The translations under genes and the position numbers were made by a program. From Marsupella aquatica (Eukaryota; Marchantiophyta), in NCBI GenBank assembly GCA_973895155.1, contig OZ316899.1, positions 558,001 to 622,000 of the forward strand: 64,000 bases of DNA, read 5' to 3'. The notes under the pieces were generated by a model that was not told the DNA's origin, ran no database searches, and saw nothing but the letters and a program-made list of their open reading frames with translations. This document shows, piece after piece, positions 10,979 through 21,428 of this stretch; positions within the stretch are counted from its first letter, which is position 1; each line of letters starts with the position of its first letter.

Positions 10979-12367
10979 TTGATCACAAGGACCCCTAAGT
11001 GGCGGCTTCAGAGTAAGGTGACCAATACTCTGCCATTTTGCATTCTCGTGTACATGGTTTCGACATTGAGGAGCGATTGTCAGTGGAGTGCTAAGGTGGA
11101 TTGGGAGATTGCGCAAGTTCTTGGCATTCGGTGGAATGAACACGGTGAATCAGGCAGGGAATTTTGGGGCTGTTGTCTTGAAGAAGCAAGGCAGCTGATA
11201 CCTACGTATGAAGACGTTGAGCTGGAGCACGCAGCCAGAGAACGAGCGAAGCTTGCGCAATTGTGGGGAATTCACAAAATGATATTTGTAGATGCGGAGG
11301 AGGTGTTGGAAAAGTTCTCGTGGACACCCACCAGTGCGGAGCTTGACAAATTGCTGATCCGGGAGAATAAGGTCGTGGGGATTAGGGAGGCAATCAAGAA
11401 TGCAGGGCAGCCACTTTGGGAATTGAAGGGTCACACTGCAAAGTGGACGAAGGAAGCCATTCTCGGGGAGTATTCAGGCGCTGAAGAGATGAAGCGCAAG
11501 GGAGGTTCGGTATCCGCCACTCCAGCAAAGCGAACTAGGTCGGAGAGACCAATCAAGATGGAATTCGGGCCAGTTAGAGATCAGGCTGTAGAGGATAAAA
11601 CCATGACAGGGTGGGCAAACAGGTTACCTACCGATTTACAATTACAGTTCGCAAGAGATGAGGATGAGGTCTTCAGTGCCGTTCAGGATAATAAATATGC
11701 AAGATATATGAATGACACTGGGTTGGAGGGCTTTGTCAGGTTGTCCTGGAGGATGGTAGACATATCAAATGAGGATCTATTGGACTTCGTGGGATGCTGG
11801 GAGGCTTCTTCCAACACGACGCTGTTGTATGGAAAGGTGTTCGAACTAACACCTGCGCTTATCGAAGCCCTCTTCGCTTTACCAATAGGAAGGAAGACTA
11901 AGGTGGAGCAAAGGAAGACGTTGTCGGATGACCAGTTCATGTCATTTCCAGGGCCTTCCACTAAGAATGGGTTTTTCAGGATTCAATGTACCAACTCGCA
12001 TATAGGGCAGTTGATTGATTTCCTGAGAGTCACGTTGCATTGTACCTTGCCGAGAGCAAACATCGGCAAAGCCCAGGTATTTTTGGTGGAGAATATCGAT
12101 GCAAGCCGAGACTACAACGACTATCTCTTAATGCAGTTGAAGAAGGCATTAAATGAAGAGAAGCATAGCATTGGGGAGGGAGCGGTATCCAAACTAGGGT
12201 ACCATCTGCAATTACTTTGCCGATATGCAAGAAGCCAGTCTTTTGCACCGGTGTTGCCTATACAGGAGCGGATGCCAATCACTGCACCACTTGAGGAGGT
12301 GGAGGAGGACCAGGAGCCTCTAAGCAAACAACGCCACGGGAGGAGGTCGGCAACACCGGCAACATGA
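10979..12367 (+). CDS. LTR-encoded protein, N-terminal part (solo LTR copy)
   Basis: The 462-residue frame is homologous to the E1 LTR protein from the FWGC block (near residue 60) onward: SWTPTSAELDKLL, VVGIREAIKNAG, PAKRTRSE, then LTPALIEALFALPIG and FPGPSTKNGFF, ending with GYHLQLLCRYARSQ. The region resembles plant-mobile or putative plant transposon protein domains in its block pattern, which is inference. The true start is uncertain. The frame stops at a TGA (12,365-12,367), after which coding continues in another frame, so the copy is broken. Confidence 0.75.
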   Translation: MITRTPKWRLQSKVTNTLPFCILVYMVSTLRSDCQWSAKVDWEIAQVLGIRWNEHGESGREFWGCCLEEARQLIPTYEDVELEHAARERAKLAQLWGIHKMIFVDAEEVLEKFSWTPTSAELDKLLIRENKVVGIREAIKNAGQPLWELKGHTAKWTKEAILGEYSGAEEMKRKGGSVSATPAKRTRSERPIKMEFGPVRDQAVEDKTMTGWANRLPTDLQLQFARDEDEVFSAVQDNKYARYMNDTGLEGFVRLSWRMVDISNEDLLDFVGCWEASSNTTLLYGKVFELTPALIEALFALPIGRKTKVEQRKTLSDDQFMSFPGPSTKNGFFRIQCTNSHIGQLIDFLRVTLHCTLPRANIGKAQVFLVENIDASRDYNDYLLMQLKKALNEEKHSIGEGAVSKLGYHLQLLCRYARSQSFAPVLPIQERMPITAPLEEVEEDQEPLSKQRHGRRSATPAT

Positions 12368-12474
12368 GAATGGGAGCATTCCCCTATCAAGGAGCCAGAG
12401 GTAGTAACATATGATGTAGTGAGAAATCTGTTGCGCCAGCCTACTCTCATAATAATCCATATGCAGGCATCCAA

Positions 12475-13005
12475 TTGGTTGAAAGGAAGATGACTGCCGA
12501 AGAGAGAAAGAAATATGACAAGCAAATGGATTCGGAGACAGATGAGGAGGTAAGCCGAAGCCAGGAGAGGCCGGTATTAAGAGCTTCTAACAGAGCCCAA
12601 GTGGAGGGACTTGTGGAGGAAAGTCAACCAGCAGCAGCCCAACAATATTCAGAGGAAGAGATCGGGGGCTTTGGAGGAGAGGCCAGCATGCTAGGTAGTC
12701 AGGTTAATGTGGATGATTACGACAACGACTATGTCGATCACGGGGAGAGGCCGGTACCAGGAGTTAGAACGATGGGAAGGTTTTGTAGAAGACTTCCCAC
12801 AGTCTTCTATGGCAAGCCGGAGGACCAGAAAACACCAAAATCTCCTCCACCAGATGTGACGCCATTGGAATTTGACAAGATGAAGGAAGCTGAAGCCGGG
12901 CTACAAGAGAGGATTAAGGAGTGGGGGGCCCAGAATGCAGAACAGGAATGCCAGCTACCAGGAGGAGAGTGGCCGGAAGAAATAAGACGGCTTAGTGAGA
13001 GGTAG
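12475..13005 (+). pseudogene. LTR-encoded protein, acidic middle part
   Basis: Continues the same gene after a frameshift. It is acidic and Ser/Pro-rich with PVPGVRTMGRFCRRLPTVFY and PKSPPPDVTPLEFD, matching HVPGVRTCGRFVPTLPRVV and ESPPPDVAPPSFD of E1. A TAG at 13,003-13,005 breaks the frame, which is otherwise continuous with the coiled-coil part downstream. Confidence 0.75.
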
Positions 13006-13071
13006 GCCGAACCTCTCACTGACTGTGATCAATTACGGGCAGAGGCTTGGGAGAGACAACCTCGATGGCAG

Positions 13072-14457
13072 ATGCCAGTGTCACCTGGGAGGTCAAATTA
13101 CACAAGAAATTGGGCTAAGGAGTATGGAGACATGTGTGGACTCTTAGCCTTAGAAATCTTCGGTAACGAGTTGGAATCCGGGCCATTTCTTAGAAAAGAA
13201 GTGGCTGATCAAACAAGACTGGAGGAGGCAATGACGTTGGAGCGGTTAAAGAAAGAGGAGGTAATCGCTTGGCTTCGCCCCATGGAAGCCGAAGTTGCTA
13301 AGACAAAGCCTGGTCAACCAACTCAGCAGGATCTCTTGGCTAAGCAGCAGGAATTGGAGGTGGCGAACAACCAATTGGAAAACTACCAATTGGATAACCA
13401 GCAGATCAAGGAAAATTTGACAAAGGTAGAGCTAGAGTTAGCCGATTCAAAAGCAGAAGTACAGGGTCTAAATCGCCAGGTTGAGAGGCTCAGAAAGACG
13501 GCTAAGGATCAGGCCACCCAGAGCGAGAAGGCCTTGGCAGAAGCCCAAAGGAAGTATGACAAGTTACTCGACCGGTTGGAGGCCATGCGTGAGAAGCATG
13601 ATGACGCTATGTGCACAGCGGCCAATGATCACCTAAACCGGGTTCAACAGATACGCAAGGAGCTTCAGGATGAGCTAACCAGGACAAAGCAGGCATGGAT
13701 GGACGAGGTCACAAAACTAGAAGGCATCAACGACTCCTTGAAAGCAGTCGTAGATAAGCAAGAGTTGGAGATCGTGCAGATCTTAAATGAGGAGCTGAAG
13801 ATGGCCAGGTCCGAGATACAACGGCTTAACGATGAAGTTGAAGACGTATCTCAGGAATTGGAGGAGGCCAGGGATAAGATGCTCGGGTTGCAGAAGCGTG
13901 CCGACAATCAAACAGAGAAATTTAAGAAGTATGCCAAAGCGGGATATGGGTCACCAACTAAAAGGCTTCCCGTCAGTAGTATGGTAGGCGGAAATACAGT
14001 GAAGCCGAAGCTGAAGCCGAGCTCACTGTTGTCAAGCGTGATTGGGGGCAAAGCCATGCAGTTGGTAGCAGATTTGGCAAAGATGTTCATGGGGCCAGGC
14101 GATAATAAAGTTAAGCCCCTTAAAGCCACTCCGGAGGAAGTCGAGAGCATGGCCGCTCATATTTGTGGTACTGTGGCCCTGAAGGCAGCTGTGGTAGAGG
14201 TAAGTACTACGGATCAACTTGGAGCTGCGGTAACAAGTTCAGATAATGGTACTGCTTCTATGGACGCCCAGAACATGAAGCCGTGGGTTATCGAGACCGA
14301 GCGCATCGGGGAGCAGGCTTGGATTGAGGAAGTTAAGGCAAATGCTCTCCAAGCCGTTTCCCAGGAGGATGCCGATGCAGCAGCCGATGTCGGGGCCGAC
14401 AAACCAGAACCCAAAGTCGAGGAAGCCGAAGGGGTCAAGCCGGAGCCGATGGCATGA
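13072..14457 (+). CDS. LTR-encoded protein, coiled-coil part
   Basis: 461 residues, same frame as the preceding segment. Opens with a conserved block (KEYGDMCGLLALEIFGNELE, E1: MEYGEMCGELALGIFGEELE) and then about 250 residues of heptad-like Glu/Lys/Leu/Gln coiled coil. A Pro/Ala/Glu-rich tail ends at TGA 14,455-14,457. No catalytic motif is visible. The likely role is assembly or binding rather than enzymatic, which is inference. Confidence 0.75.
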   Translation: MPVSPGRSNYTRNWAKEYGDMCGLLALEIFGNELESGPFLRKEVADQTRLEEAMTLERLKKEEVIAWLRPMEAEVAKTKPGQPTQQDLLAKQQELEVANNQLENYQLDNQQIKENLTKVELELADSKAEVQGLNRQVERLRKTAKDQATQSEKALAEAQRKYDKLLDRLEAMREKHDDAMCTAANDHLNRVQQIRKELQDELTRTKQAWMDEVTKLEGINDSLKAVVDKQELEIVQILNEELKMARSEIQRLNDEVEDVSQELEEARDKMLGLQKRADNQTEKFKKYAKAGYGSPTKRLPVSSMVGGNTVKPKLKPSSLLSSVIGGKAMQLVADLAKMFMGPGDNKVKPLKATPEEVESMAAHICGTVALKAAVVEVSTTDQLGAAVTSSDNGTASMDAQNMKPWVIETERIGEQAWIEEVKANALQAVSQEDADAAADVGADKPEPKVEEAEGVKPEPMA

Positions 14458-15411
14458 GAAGGTGCAGAGTCGGAAAATTTGGACTTACCCCCGGTCATTT
14501 GACAATTAAGGAGGGCCAGTCATCGGTTGGAAGGAGGACGTGGCGGCAGGAGAAGGGCTTGGGCCAGAAGGGCGCGGCCGTTGTAGGATGGGACAGGGCA
14601 AGTAGCGCCCTGTTGGCTTAGGTAGTATTAGATGCTCGGTTCACACAGGGTTCCGGGCTAGTCAAGTTTTTTAGGTGATAGTTTTTTAGGAGGATTATCG
14701 TGGTGGAAGGACGTGAGTTTTGGTTAGGATTTCCGCCTTTTCCCCTGAACGCGCTGCAAGGATAAAAACCTGGGCATCGTGGCCCGGGGGGGCTTTTTCT
14801 TAGTCAAGGCTTTAATGTAAATCTGTATTGTTGTGAGCACAGGAAGCTCTCGGCTAAATCTAGACCGCAGGGTATCAGTAAACCACCAGTTCCCTTGGAT
14901 TTCTGAGCAATTGTTTGAATTGAGTTGGCCTCGTTGCATAGTTCCCAGATTCTTGCCATCCAAGAAGTTGAGTGTTATGATATTTGTTGCTTGATCGATT
15001 TAAGTCAGATAGGGTGAACTGTTGAGCAAAATACAATCGCATTGTCTTGATTGGAGACTGCCCAATCAAACTCTGAGAGAAAAGTGAGGATTGAGAGTGT
15101 TTAGTCAGTGAAGTGTGGGTTGAGTCAGTCTGAAAAAGACCTTCAGCCGACTTAAGAAATTAAGCCGTAGGGGTACATTCCGGGGGCGGAATACAAATAT
15201 ACCTGAAGAAGTTAAAGAGGAATTAGGTGTCTCAGTTGTGCACAATTCACAAGCCCAGTGAAAGAATCGGTCCGGTAAGTGTGGATCAAAGGAGAGGATC
15301 GCGTTTCCAAACCGAATAGCTGCCAAAGGGCAAGAGGACGAACATAAACAAGTGGTTTATGATCGATTGAGGGTAGTTCTTGGGGTTAGAGGTCTTGGAA
15401 AATGCGCCACA
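14458..15411 (+). other. Non-coding 3' part of the solo LTR
   Basis: No gene. GGATAAAAACC near 14,759 could be a TATA-like element for the element's own transcript. The last part aligns with the corresponding end of the E1 LTR. Confidence 0.5.
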
Positions 15412-15419
15412 CAAGCAAA

Positions 15420-16528
15420 GCACATGAGAGCTTCAACATTCATGGGATTCCATTCACTTGCATTGCCCCACTGGGAAACTAAGTTGGAAAGAGAGTACAA
15501 AGGGGAGGAGGCACTCACAAAGTGAGCCTTGGGGCCGGGGAGCCCGCCTTGACCCAACCTGTGGATTGGATTGGGGGTGGCCTTTACTCGCTTGGCTGCA
15601 TCAATGAATCGCTTGGGTGGTCTTCCTTCTTGATCAACCACCTTCTGTTCGAGTCCCTTCAGGTCATGGTCAGGGGAGAGCTTCCCGGCCTCCTTTGCCT
15701 TCAAGGCTCCAGCCAATGCATCCTTCCACTGATCTAACTCACCAGCTGCTTTGATCTGCACCTCAATCTTGTAAATGCATTCCAAATGTCCTCGGTGAAA
15801 TGGAGGGGTCTACGCAAATTCCTATACGATCTCAAGTCTTTCAGGTGGGCTTTGATCTTCATCTTGTCATGGTATCTCATTTGAGACATAAAATTTGAAA
15901 TCTTGTCTCCCAGCCATTGCTCATCTATGTCAGGTCCGTTGCAAAATGCACCCTTGATCTGATTGATCACCCTCTTTCATTTTGCCTTCTCAACCTTTCC
16001 CCACTGCATGCCTCGTGAGAAATTGCTTGTGATGATCTGCTTGATTGTGCTCTTAGCCCCTACATAGGCTAGCTCTGTTGGAGTTCCACTCGTCTCCAAG
16101 GCAATGAATGGCAACTTTTTCCTTGCTTCCTCTTTTTGACGTTGCTCATCCCTCTGTTTTTGAATTGCATCCCTCTCCTCTTTTCTCTTCTTTTTTTCAA
16201 GGGCTTGAGGAGAAGCAACTCCCGATTTATCCCTCTCCTCTCTCTTCCTTTTTTTCTCTCTAGCTTTCTCCTCAGCTGCGGCCCTTTCCTCCTCCCCTCT
16301 AGTAGCCTACCCTGCTAGAATTCTTGTCTGCAGAATCTGCCCTAGAATGCCACTCAACAAGGCAAGCCCTGCTGGAGTATTCAAATTCACTTCGCCCAAT
16401 TGTGCAGCATTGAGATGTTGGGCCACTAAATCCGCGAATGCATTCCCCTCCTTCTCTTGATTCGTCCCATTGCCACTACCACTAGCACCACTAGCACCAT
16501 GTTGTCCACTTCCCTCACCACCAGCCAT
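15420..16528 (-). pseudogene. CACTA-1 second gene, 5' part
   Basis: A minus-strand frame starts MAGGEGSGQHGASG and reads through LNTPAGLALLSGILGQ into a Lys/Glu/Arg-rich coiled coil, then LPFIALETSGTPTELAYVGA, FCNGPDIDEQWLGDKISNF and RYHDKMKIKAHLKDLRSYRN. In-frame TAG (near 16,308) and TGA (near 15,980, probably from TGG) break it, and a shift near 15,785 leads to KIEVQIKAAGELDQWKDALA and RFIDAAKRVKATPNPIHRLG. It is divergent to the transposase unit and inside the CACTA ends. It is not a TNPA I recognise; it could be a diverged accessory transposon gene or a captured host gene. Confidence 0.6.
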
Positions 16529-17474
16529 AGCCTTCCGCCTCTCAAGTCTCTTTCTTCTCCTTGCGCGCAGCTACACTACCCTCTCGCCTTCTCCGCTCGT
16601 TCTCTTGACAAAACATAGGAATGAGCTCAATGCGAGCTCCCGCCGACACTTATGGCATTCAAAAAAAAGGGTTAATTGAGGGTTTACTTTGGGTTAGGGT
16701 TCACTAAGGGTTTAGGGTTAGGGTCCAGGGTAGGGGTTTGGGTTAGGTTTTCATTTAGGGTATGCTTTCATTTTTCCATTAACATAAAGGGTTGGAACAC
16801 TCTAGGACTACTTGCACGACACTTCCGCATCTTTTTCAAAGTTTTGGCTAATGCACATGCATTGCAAGAGCCCGGGCATCTGAAAGGTACAACTTGTTTT
16901 AAAGCCTTTTGGTTTATATTGGAACTATTGAAGGTTACAGTCTATCATCCCCTCGGGGGTTTCACTTCCACAAAAATGGCATATCACGTGCGACGAAGGA
17001 TAGGGTCATTTTATTGGTTCTAAGGGAAGACTTAAGAATTTTTGTAGAAGAACAATAGGGTCTTTTAAATTTAATTTTGAGACTTATAAGAATATTAGGG
17101 TATTTTTAATCCAATTTTTAGAATATTCCAAGAATATTCCAACTTTATAGGGGTTAAAAAATAAATTTTTTTCTTACATTTGAGGGGCTCTGAGGCCTAA
17201 AAACGTCGCAGGCGAGGTCCCCATATAGTGAGACCCCCGAGATCATCCCTTTCTCTACTTGATCATGAGTCATGGTTTATAATGTATTATATATTTGCAG
17301 ATTTTTCCCTCCTACTTCTAGATTGGGTTCATCAAGTTTGAGCCTGAAGACCTATAGGCATTGCTGAGCCCGAGTCTCAAAAACGGTAATATTCATTTCA
17401 CTTCAGTTTAAAGTGTACTTAGGGTTTAAAAAGGATGGTTTTGGGATTTTTTACTAACTCCGGATTCCAAACAT
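16529..17474. promoter_or_regulatory. Divergent intergenic region of CACTA-1
   Basis: About 0.95 kb between the minus-strand second gene and the plus-strand SET/transposase unit. It is AT-rich apart from the telomere-like tract at 16,680-16,745. Its position makes it the likely shared promoter region. No individual promoter element is convincing. Confidence 0.4.
16680..16745 (+). repeat. Degenerate telomere-like tract
   Basis: Repeated GGGTTTAGGG, GGGTTAGGG and GGGTTTGGG units resemble the plant telomere repeat TTTAGGG. The tract is too short and irregular to be a true interstitial telomere array. Telo-box-like motifs occur in some plant promoters, and this one lies in a divergent intergenic region. 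Confidence 0.6.
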
Positions 17475-18005
17475 TTGTTGCATTTGCCAGATGTCTTCAT
17501 CCTCTACAACTTCCACCACATCGGACTCCTCCTCCTCCTGAGCCTGAACCAAGTGTACGTCGACCTAGTGGTCCGCCACGTCAACTATGTGGTTGTAAAA
17601 ATGTGTGGGGATGATTGTCCAGAAGTCATATGTATGTGCGGACCACATTGTAAGATATGGACAACATCGAGGTCTTACACTGGGAGCCTCTTCATCCCAT
17701 ATGGTGAGTTGTAAAGTTACCTTATTTGTTTCTAATTTTATAAATCTACCTAGCATGACTTAGGTTTTGGGAAGTTGTTCACATTTACTTTGTTGGATTT
17801 TTTTCATATAGGTATCCACTAGGCCTACACCCACGGCACCAACACCCTATGTTCCCTCACAAGGAGTTCTAGATGCTATAGGCTTGGCCCTTTCACAAGC
17901 TTTTTGTCTAGTTGCAACAGGGCAAGGAAGTGTTGGGACAGTTGAGGGTGTTGGTATTGTTACAAGAGGGAAAAAAGATCTAAAAGGAATCCGAGAGGGG
18001 AAGTT
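17475..18005 (+). pseudogene. Probable upstream exons of the SET/transposase unit
   Basis: A proline-rich piece (EPEPSVRRPSGPPRQLCGC) and, after an intron-like tract ending in TTTTTCATATAG, an exon reading STRPTPTAPTPYVPSQGV and AIGLALSQAFCLVATGQG. CACTA-2 has the same layout before its SET segment (AG then a Pro-rich exon at 53,156). Frames are broken by a TGA and by a shift before the SET frame. Assignment is by comparison of the two elements. Confidence 0.4.
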
Positions 18006-18047
18006 GATCAGTATACCTGTAGGGTTGATGGTAGGTGGGGACCTTGT

Positions 18048-18626
18048 ATGTTCACAGGGAAATGTGTGCCTCTCATAAAGGATTGGAATCCTGATTGCCT
18101 TGGTTTGCCATGTGATATAACCTATGGTGAGGAGATAGAGGTTTGGGGAAGGCGTTGGGTTGTCAAAAGCTCTACACTAGGGGAGAGACATGGGTATGGA
18201 GTTTTTTCTTGTGAGGACATCATTGTGGATGATATGGGTGGAAAAGGGCGGTCTCCAGATGGACCAACATTGTTCCCATATGGTGGACCCATTTACAAGA
18301 GGAGACATTGGAACATGATCCTTGTACAACACCCTGAGTGGAAGACTTATGCATTGGATATGGATACTTTTGATGGCTGCACTAGAAAGTATAGTGAACA
18401 ACGTATAATTGATGGAGATCCCATCCGTAGTGGGAATATAGCCGGTTTCATAAATAGTACTGTGGGGTCTCGGCCCAAGCGTAGGCAAAATTGTGAGTGG
18501 GTTTTTGTTGATGGTCCCCCTCCAGCACCATATGGACAGAGATATCATCATGACCATTGTCTGGTTGTGGCTACAAGGACCATTAAGGCAGGAGAGGAGT
18601 TGTTTACTCATTATGCGTGGGATTAG
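18048..18626 (+). CDS. SET-domain protein carried by CACTA-1
   Basis: 192 residues with the SET fold blocks in order: the N-terminal GxG region (ERHGYGVFSCEDI, near residue 46), FPYGGPIY, then GNIAGFINST with NCEWVFV (near residues 130-150), and ATRTIKAGEELFTHYAWD at the C-terminus holding the catalytic-type Tyr. The family uses S-adenosylmethionine to methylate lysines. The usual NHS of SET-C is NST here, and no post-SET Cys cluster is present. The frame is open upstream to about 17,945, so the true start may be in a preceding exon. It lies just upstream of, and co-oriented with, the transposase. Activity is unproven. Confidence 0.8.
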   Translation: MFTGKCVPLIKDWNPDCLGLPCDITYGEEIEVWGRRWVVKSSTLGERHGYGVFSCEDIIVDDMGGKGRSPDGPTLFPYGGPIYKRRHWNMILVQHPEWKTYALDMDTFDGCTRKYSEQRIIDGDPIRSGNIAGFINSTVGSRPKRRQNCEWVFVDGPPPAPYGQRYHHDHCLVVATRTIKAGEELFTHYAWD

Positions 18627-18787
18627 GCTTAGTTATTTTAGGGACTCTCATGTATTACATGTTCATTCATTGCGTGTGAACATATTTTTGTAAGCTACCC
18701 ATGTCCTTTTCATATTATTAATAACATATTTGTCTCACTATTATTTGGAGTTTGATTGCAAATGCTTTATTGTGTTGTCCATAGAAT

Positions 18788-19666
18788 GTGCGACCTAGTC
18801 AAGATATGTTGCCAAGGAGGTTGAGAGCTACATATGATGAAATGGGCATGCCACGAGACAGAGAAACATCATCAACAGATTCCTCATCCAGTGACAATGA
18901 CATTGAAGGTTCTGATGAAGGGGCACCTAGGACAGATTATGAGGTCATGCAGGACCAGGAGACAGCCATGGATGACTTCATGACAGATTGGTTTGGTGTG
19001 GACGTTGATGGTGAAGGACGTGGACCACCCAATGAAGGAGCTCCCCCACCAAATGCTGCACATGACCCCCAGCCTCAACATACACCATAAGGTCAACAAC
19101 AATGGGAAGAAGCGGAGGCACATGCTAGAACACCTATTTATGGGGGTGCTCGCTTGAATAGACTCTCGATCTGCCATCTTGGCATTGATGAACCTTCAGG
19201 CAAAACACAAGGCAAGCAATGCCCTACTATCGGATTTGTTTGCAATTTGTCATGACCTCATGTTACCCAGTGACAATGTATTGCCAGGAACTTGGAAGGA
19301 GGCAAAGAGAGTTTTATCATCCATTGGTATGGAATATCATATCATTCATGCTTGTGTGAATGACTACATCCTATATCATGAGACCAATGCCAACAGGACT
19401 GAGTGTCCAATTTGTCATGAGCCTCGATACGAGGCCAACATGTTGACCTCAAAGGTGCCCAGGAAAGTTGTCTGTCGGTTTTCCATTATTCCTCGATTGT
19501 TGCACATGTATCGATGTTCTGACTTGGCAGAATTGATGGTATGGCATAAGACACATCGATCAGAGGCCGGTGTCATGCGGTTGCCAGTTGACTCCCCTGC
19601 TCACAAGCATGTGGAGTCACAATGGCCAGAGTTTGCCAATGACCCTCGTCATGTGAGGTTGGGGTT
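18788..19666 (+). pseudogene. CACTA-1 TNPD transposase, 5' part (Transposase_21)
   Basis: The exon opens after an AG (TGTCCATAG) with an acidic region rich in Ser/Asp; the first Met is near 18,806. A TAA (19,088-19,090) and a shift near 19,165 break it. The Transposase_21 core follows: HDLMLPSDNVLPGTWKEAKR, IIHACVNDYILY, ECPICHEPRY (zinc-type CxxC) and RLLHMYRCSDLAELMVWH. It is cut at VRLG by the E1 insertion and resumes at 48,935. The protein would bind the ends and cut and paste the element. Confidence 0.9.
19662..19666. repeat. Left GGGTT target duplication of E1
   Basis: GGGTT is repeated at 48,935-48,939. Removing E1 and one copy restores the transposase reading frame across the junction exactly. 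Confidence 0.95.
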
Positions 19667-20675
19667 TGTGGTGCGTCCCGTGGCTCCGTAAACCCAAGAA
19701 ACCCCCCAGCTCAAGCCGATTCCCGCAGGTTTCGCGCTTGGCGAGGCCGTTTCCGCGGCTTAGCGGCATGGGACGCTGCTAACCTTCTACTATTACTATT
19801 AACATTTTACACACATATACTGGACAGATCCTTCATCGGGTCATGAGATACGTAGCTGGCCTAATCTAGGCCTTCCCTCGTCTTCCCCTCCGTCTTGTTA
19901 GGTATGTTTGGATTCCGCCGCCGGAATGATCCCCAATAGGCTTGGTTAAGCCGCTAAGACCTCTCTCAGCTCGACACATCCAACTCTCACTCCCCTGCTT
20001 ACTTTCCTTCCTTCTGGTTGATGTGGGCACTCTTCACACAAGTTAATGCGACACACAAATAGCAAAATGACTCATTCTGACTGAGTCATACCATGCACTT
20101 GCCATACAAACAGTACATCTCATACACAAGCTCTGCGAACTAAGCCGTGAGGCCAACTCTATTCAGCTCTTAGGCATGAGGAAACATGAATATACACAAG
20201 GGTCACTGTATGACTAACCGAGAGCTTCTCGTACTACTTGATCCCAACCCGGCTAGTGCAAACTAAAAACTTGCTAAAGAAGAGGCCCTGAGCTCCCCGC
20301 TGCCCAGGTACTTATCCTGGTAGTGGATCCGCCTAATTCTTTGCAGCGTAAGCCTAATCTACCTAACAGTAATCTACTTGCCCGGATCTACCTATGTACA
20401 GCAAGGCAGGAGCACAAGTGTTGCTCCTACCAGTGGAACCACAATCCCACTAAGCTAAGTGTCAGGGTCCTGATCCTAATCCTAAACTTGGAGATCAGCG
20501 CCCACCCTGCCCACTCACGCCTCCTCCCTCCACGTCCGCCCTTCCTAAAAGGAACGACGCCCTTGCACCGTCACGACACCGGTGGTGGATCCTCAATGGA
20601 CGCCCCCAACGCTTCCTCCTCAGCCACTGTCGTAGGTTCGTTTTCTGACAGATTACCTGCCCTTGACTGAGTCAA

Positions 20676-21371
20676 CTATCCATCGGCCTGACTGGGTCCA
20701 CCATCGGCGTCGGCATCGGCTCGGGAATCATTCTCGGCTACGGCCTCAGCCTCGACTATGGTCTCCCCGGCCTGCTCAAGAGGCGGATCTGGGATACCGG
20801 CCTCATTACTGAGTAGTTCGGCTTGGGCCGCACCACCCCCACCTGTGATGATAGCGGGATCTATTGCCGTATTCATGCCGGAGGATGGTGCTGGGTCTAC
20901 TTCCTTGGTCACCACGACTTGTGGAGTCGGATTACTCCTTGACCCTGAAGGTTTTCGCTTCTTCTTCTTTTCTGGTTCGGCAGCTGGTCCCTTCCCCTTC
21001 TCACTTACTTCCGGCACTGGTGCAGGTGGCGCGGCTTTTTCTTCGGCCAGTACCACTCCTGGTAACTTGGTTGCCCCAATTGGAGTTGGGCCTGATGAAG
21101 ACAAGCACTTAAATACTGCGGCTTGTTTCTTCAGCCGCTCCGTTTGGTTGTCGGCCCGTCGCTGGAGGTTCTCCATCTTCCTCGTGATTTCCTCCAACTC
21201 CTCCTGGGTCTCATCCAGGTCCTTGCGCGCCTCCTCTAGTTCCTTCTGGGCTTCCTCCCGTTCTTTTTTCAAGGTAGTCCTCTCCTCCCGGGTTGCTCTT
21301 AGCTCCTTGTCGAGCTCTGCAATGATGACAGACTCCATCTGGTTCATCTTGGCGTAAGTCTGATCGAGCAT
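20676..21371 (-). pseudogene. E1 3'-LTR protein, coiled-coil end and tail
   Basis: Last 231 residues of the LTR protein: Glu/Arg/Lys coiled coil, then a Pro/Ala-rich segment with a basic KKKKRKPSGSRSN patch that looks like a nuclear localisation signal, then an acidic tail. It is separated from the previous piece by a TAG at 21,429-21,431 that reads CAG in the other LTR. Confidence 0.85.
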
Positions 21372-21428
21372 CTCGTCCTTCTCCCTTAGGTCGGCCTTGA
21401 AGCTGGCCGTCAGGGATGCAAGCTCCTG

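Larger units (their letters stand above)
10802..15411 (+). mobile_element. Solo LTR of a third giant-LTR gypsy family
   Basis: A 4,610-bp LTR with no internal region or partner. It begins TGTGATGCC and ends GCGCCACA, and is flanked by CAAGC. It is collinear with the E1 LTR in opposite window orientation: same start, same coding block, and a similar GC-rich CATTCCGG(C/G)GGCGGAAT tract and terminal TTCTTGGG tract. It is too diverged to be the same family. It probably arose by LTR-LTR recombination. It contains its own copy of the LTR reading frame (10,979-14,457) and lies inside CACTA-1's second gene. Confidence 0.85.

Noticed and set aside
15244-15254. Alternative solo-LTR end at 15,249 followed by CAAGC
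   Set aside because: CAAGC also occurs here by chance, but the end at 15,411 (GCGCCACA) aligns with the E1 LTR terminus (GCACCACA) and gives the same duplication.
16676-17023. 115-residue plus-strand frame
   Set aside because: Its start is a translation of the telomere-like tract and the rest shows no family.
20758-21357. Long plus-strand Ser-rich frame (and its twin at 45,323-45,964)
   Set aside because: It is the antisense shadow of the Glu/Lys/Leu coiled coil of the LTR protein; conserved only because the LTRs are copies.
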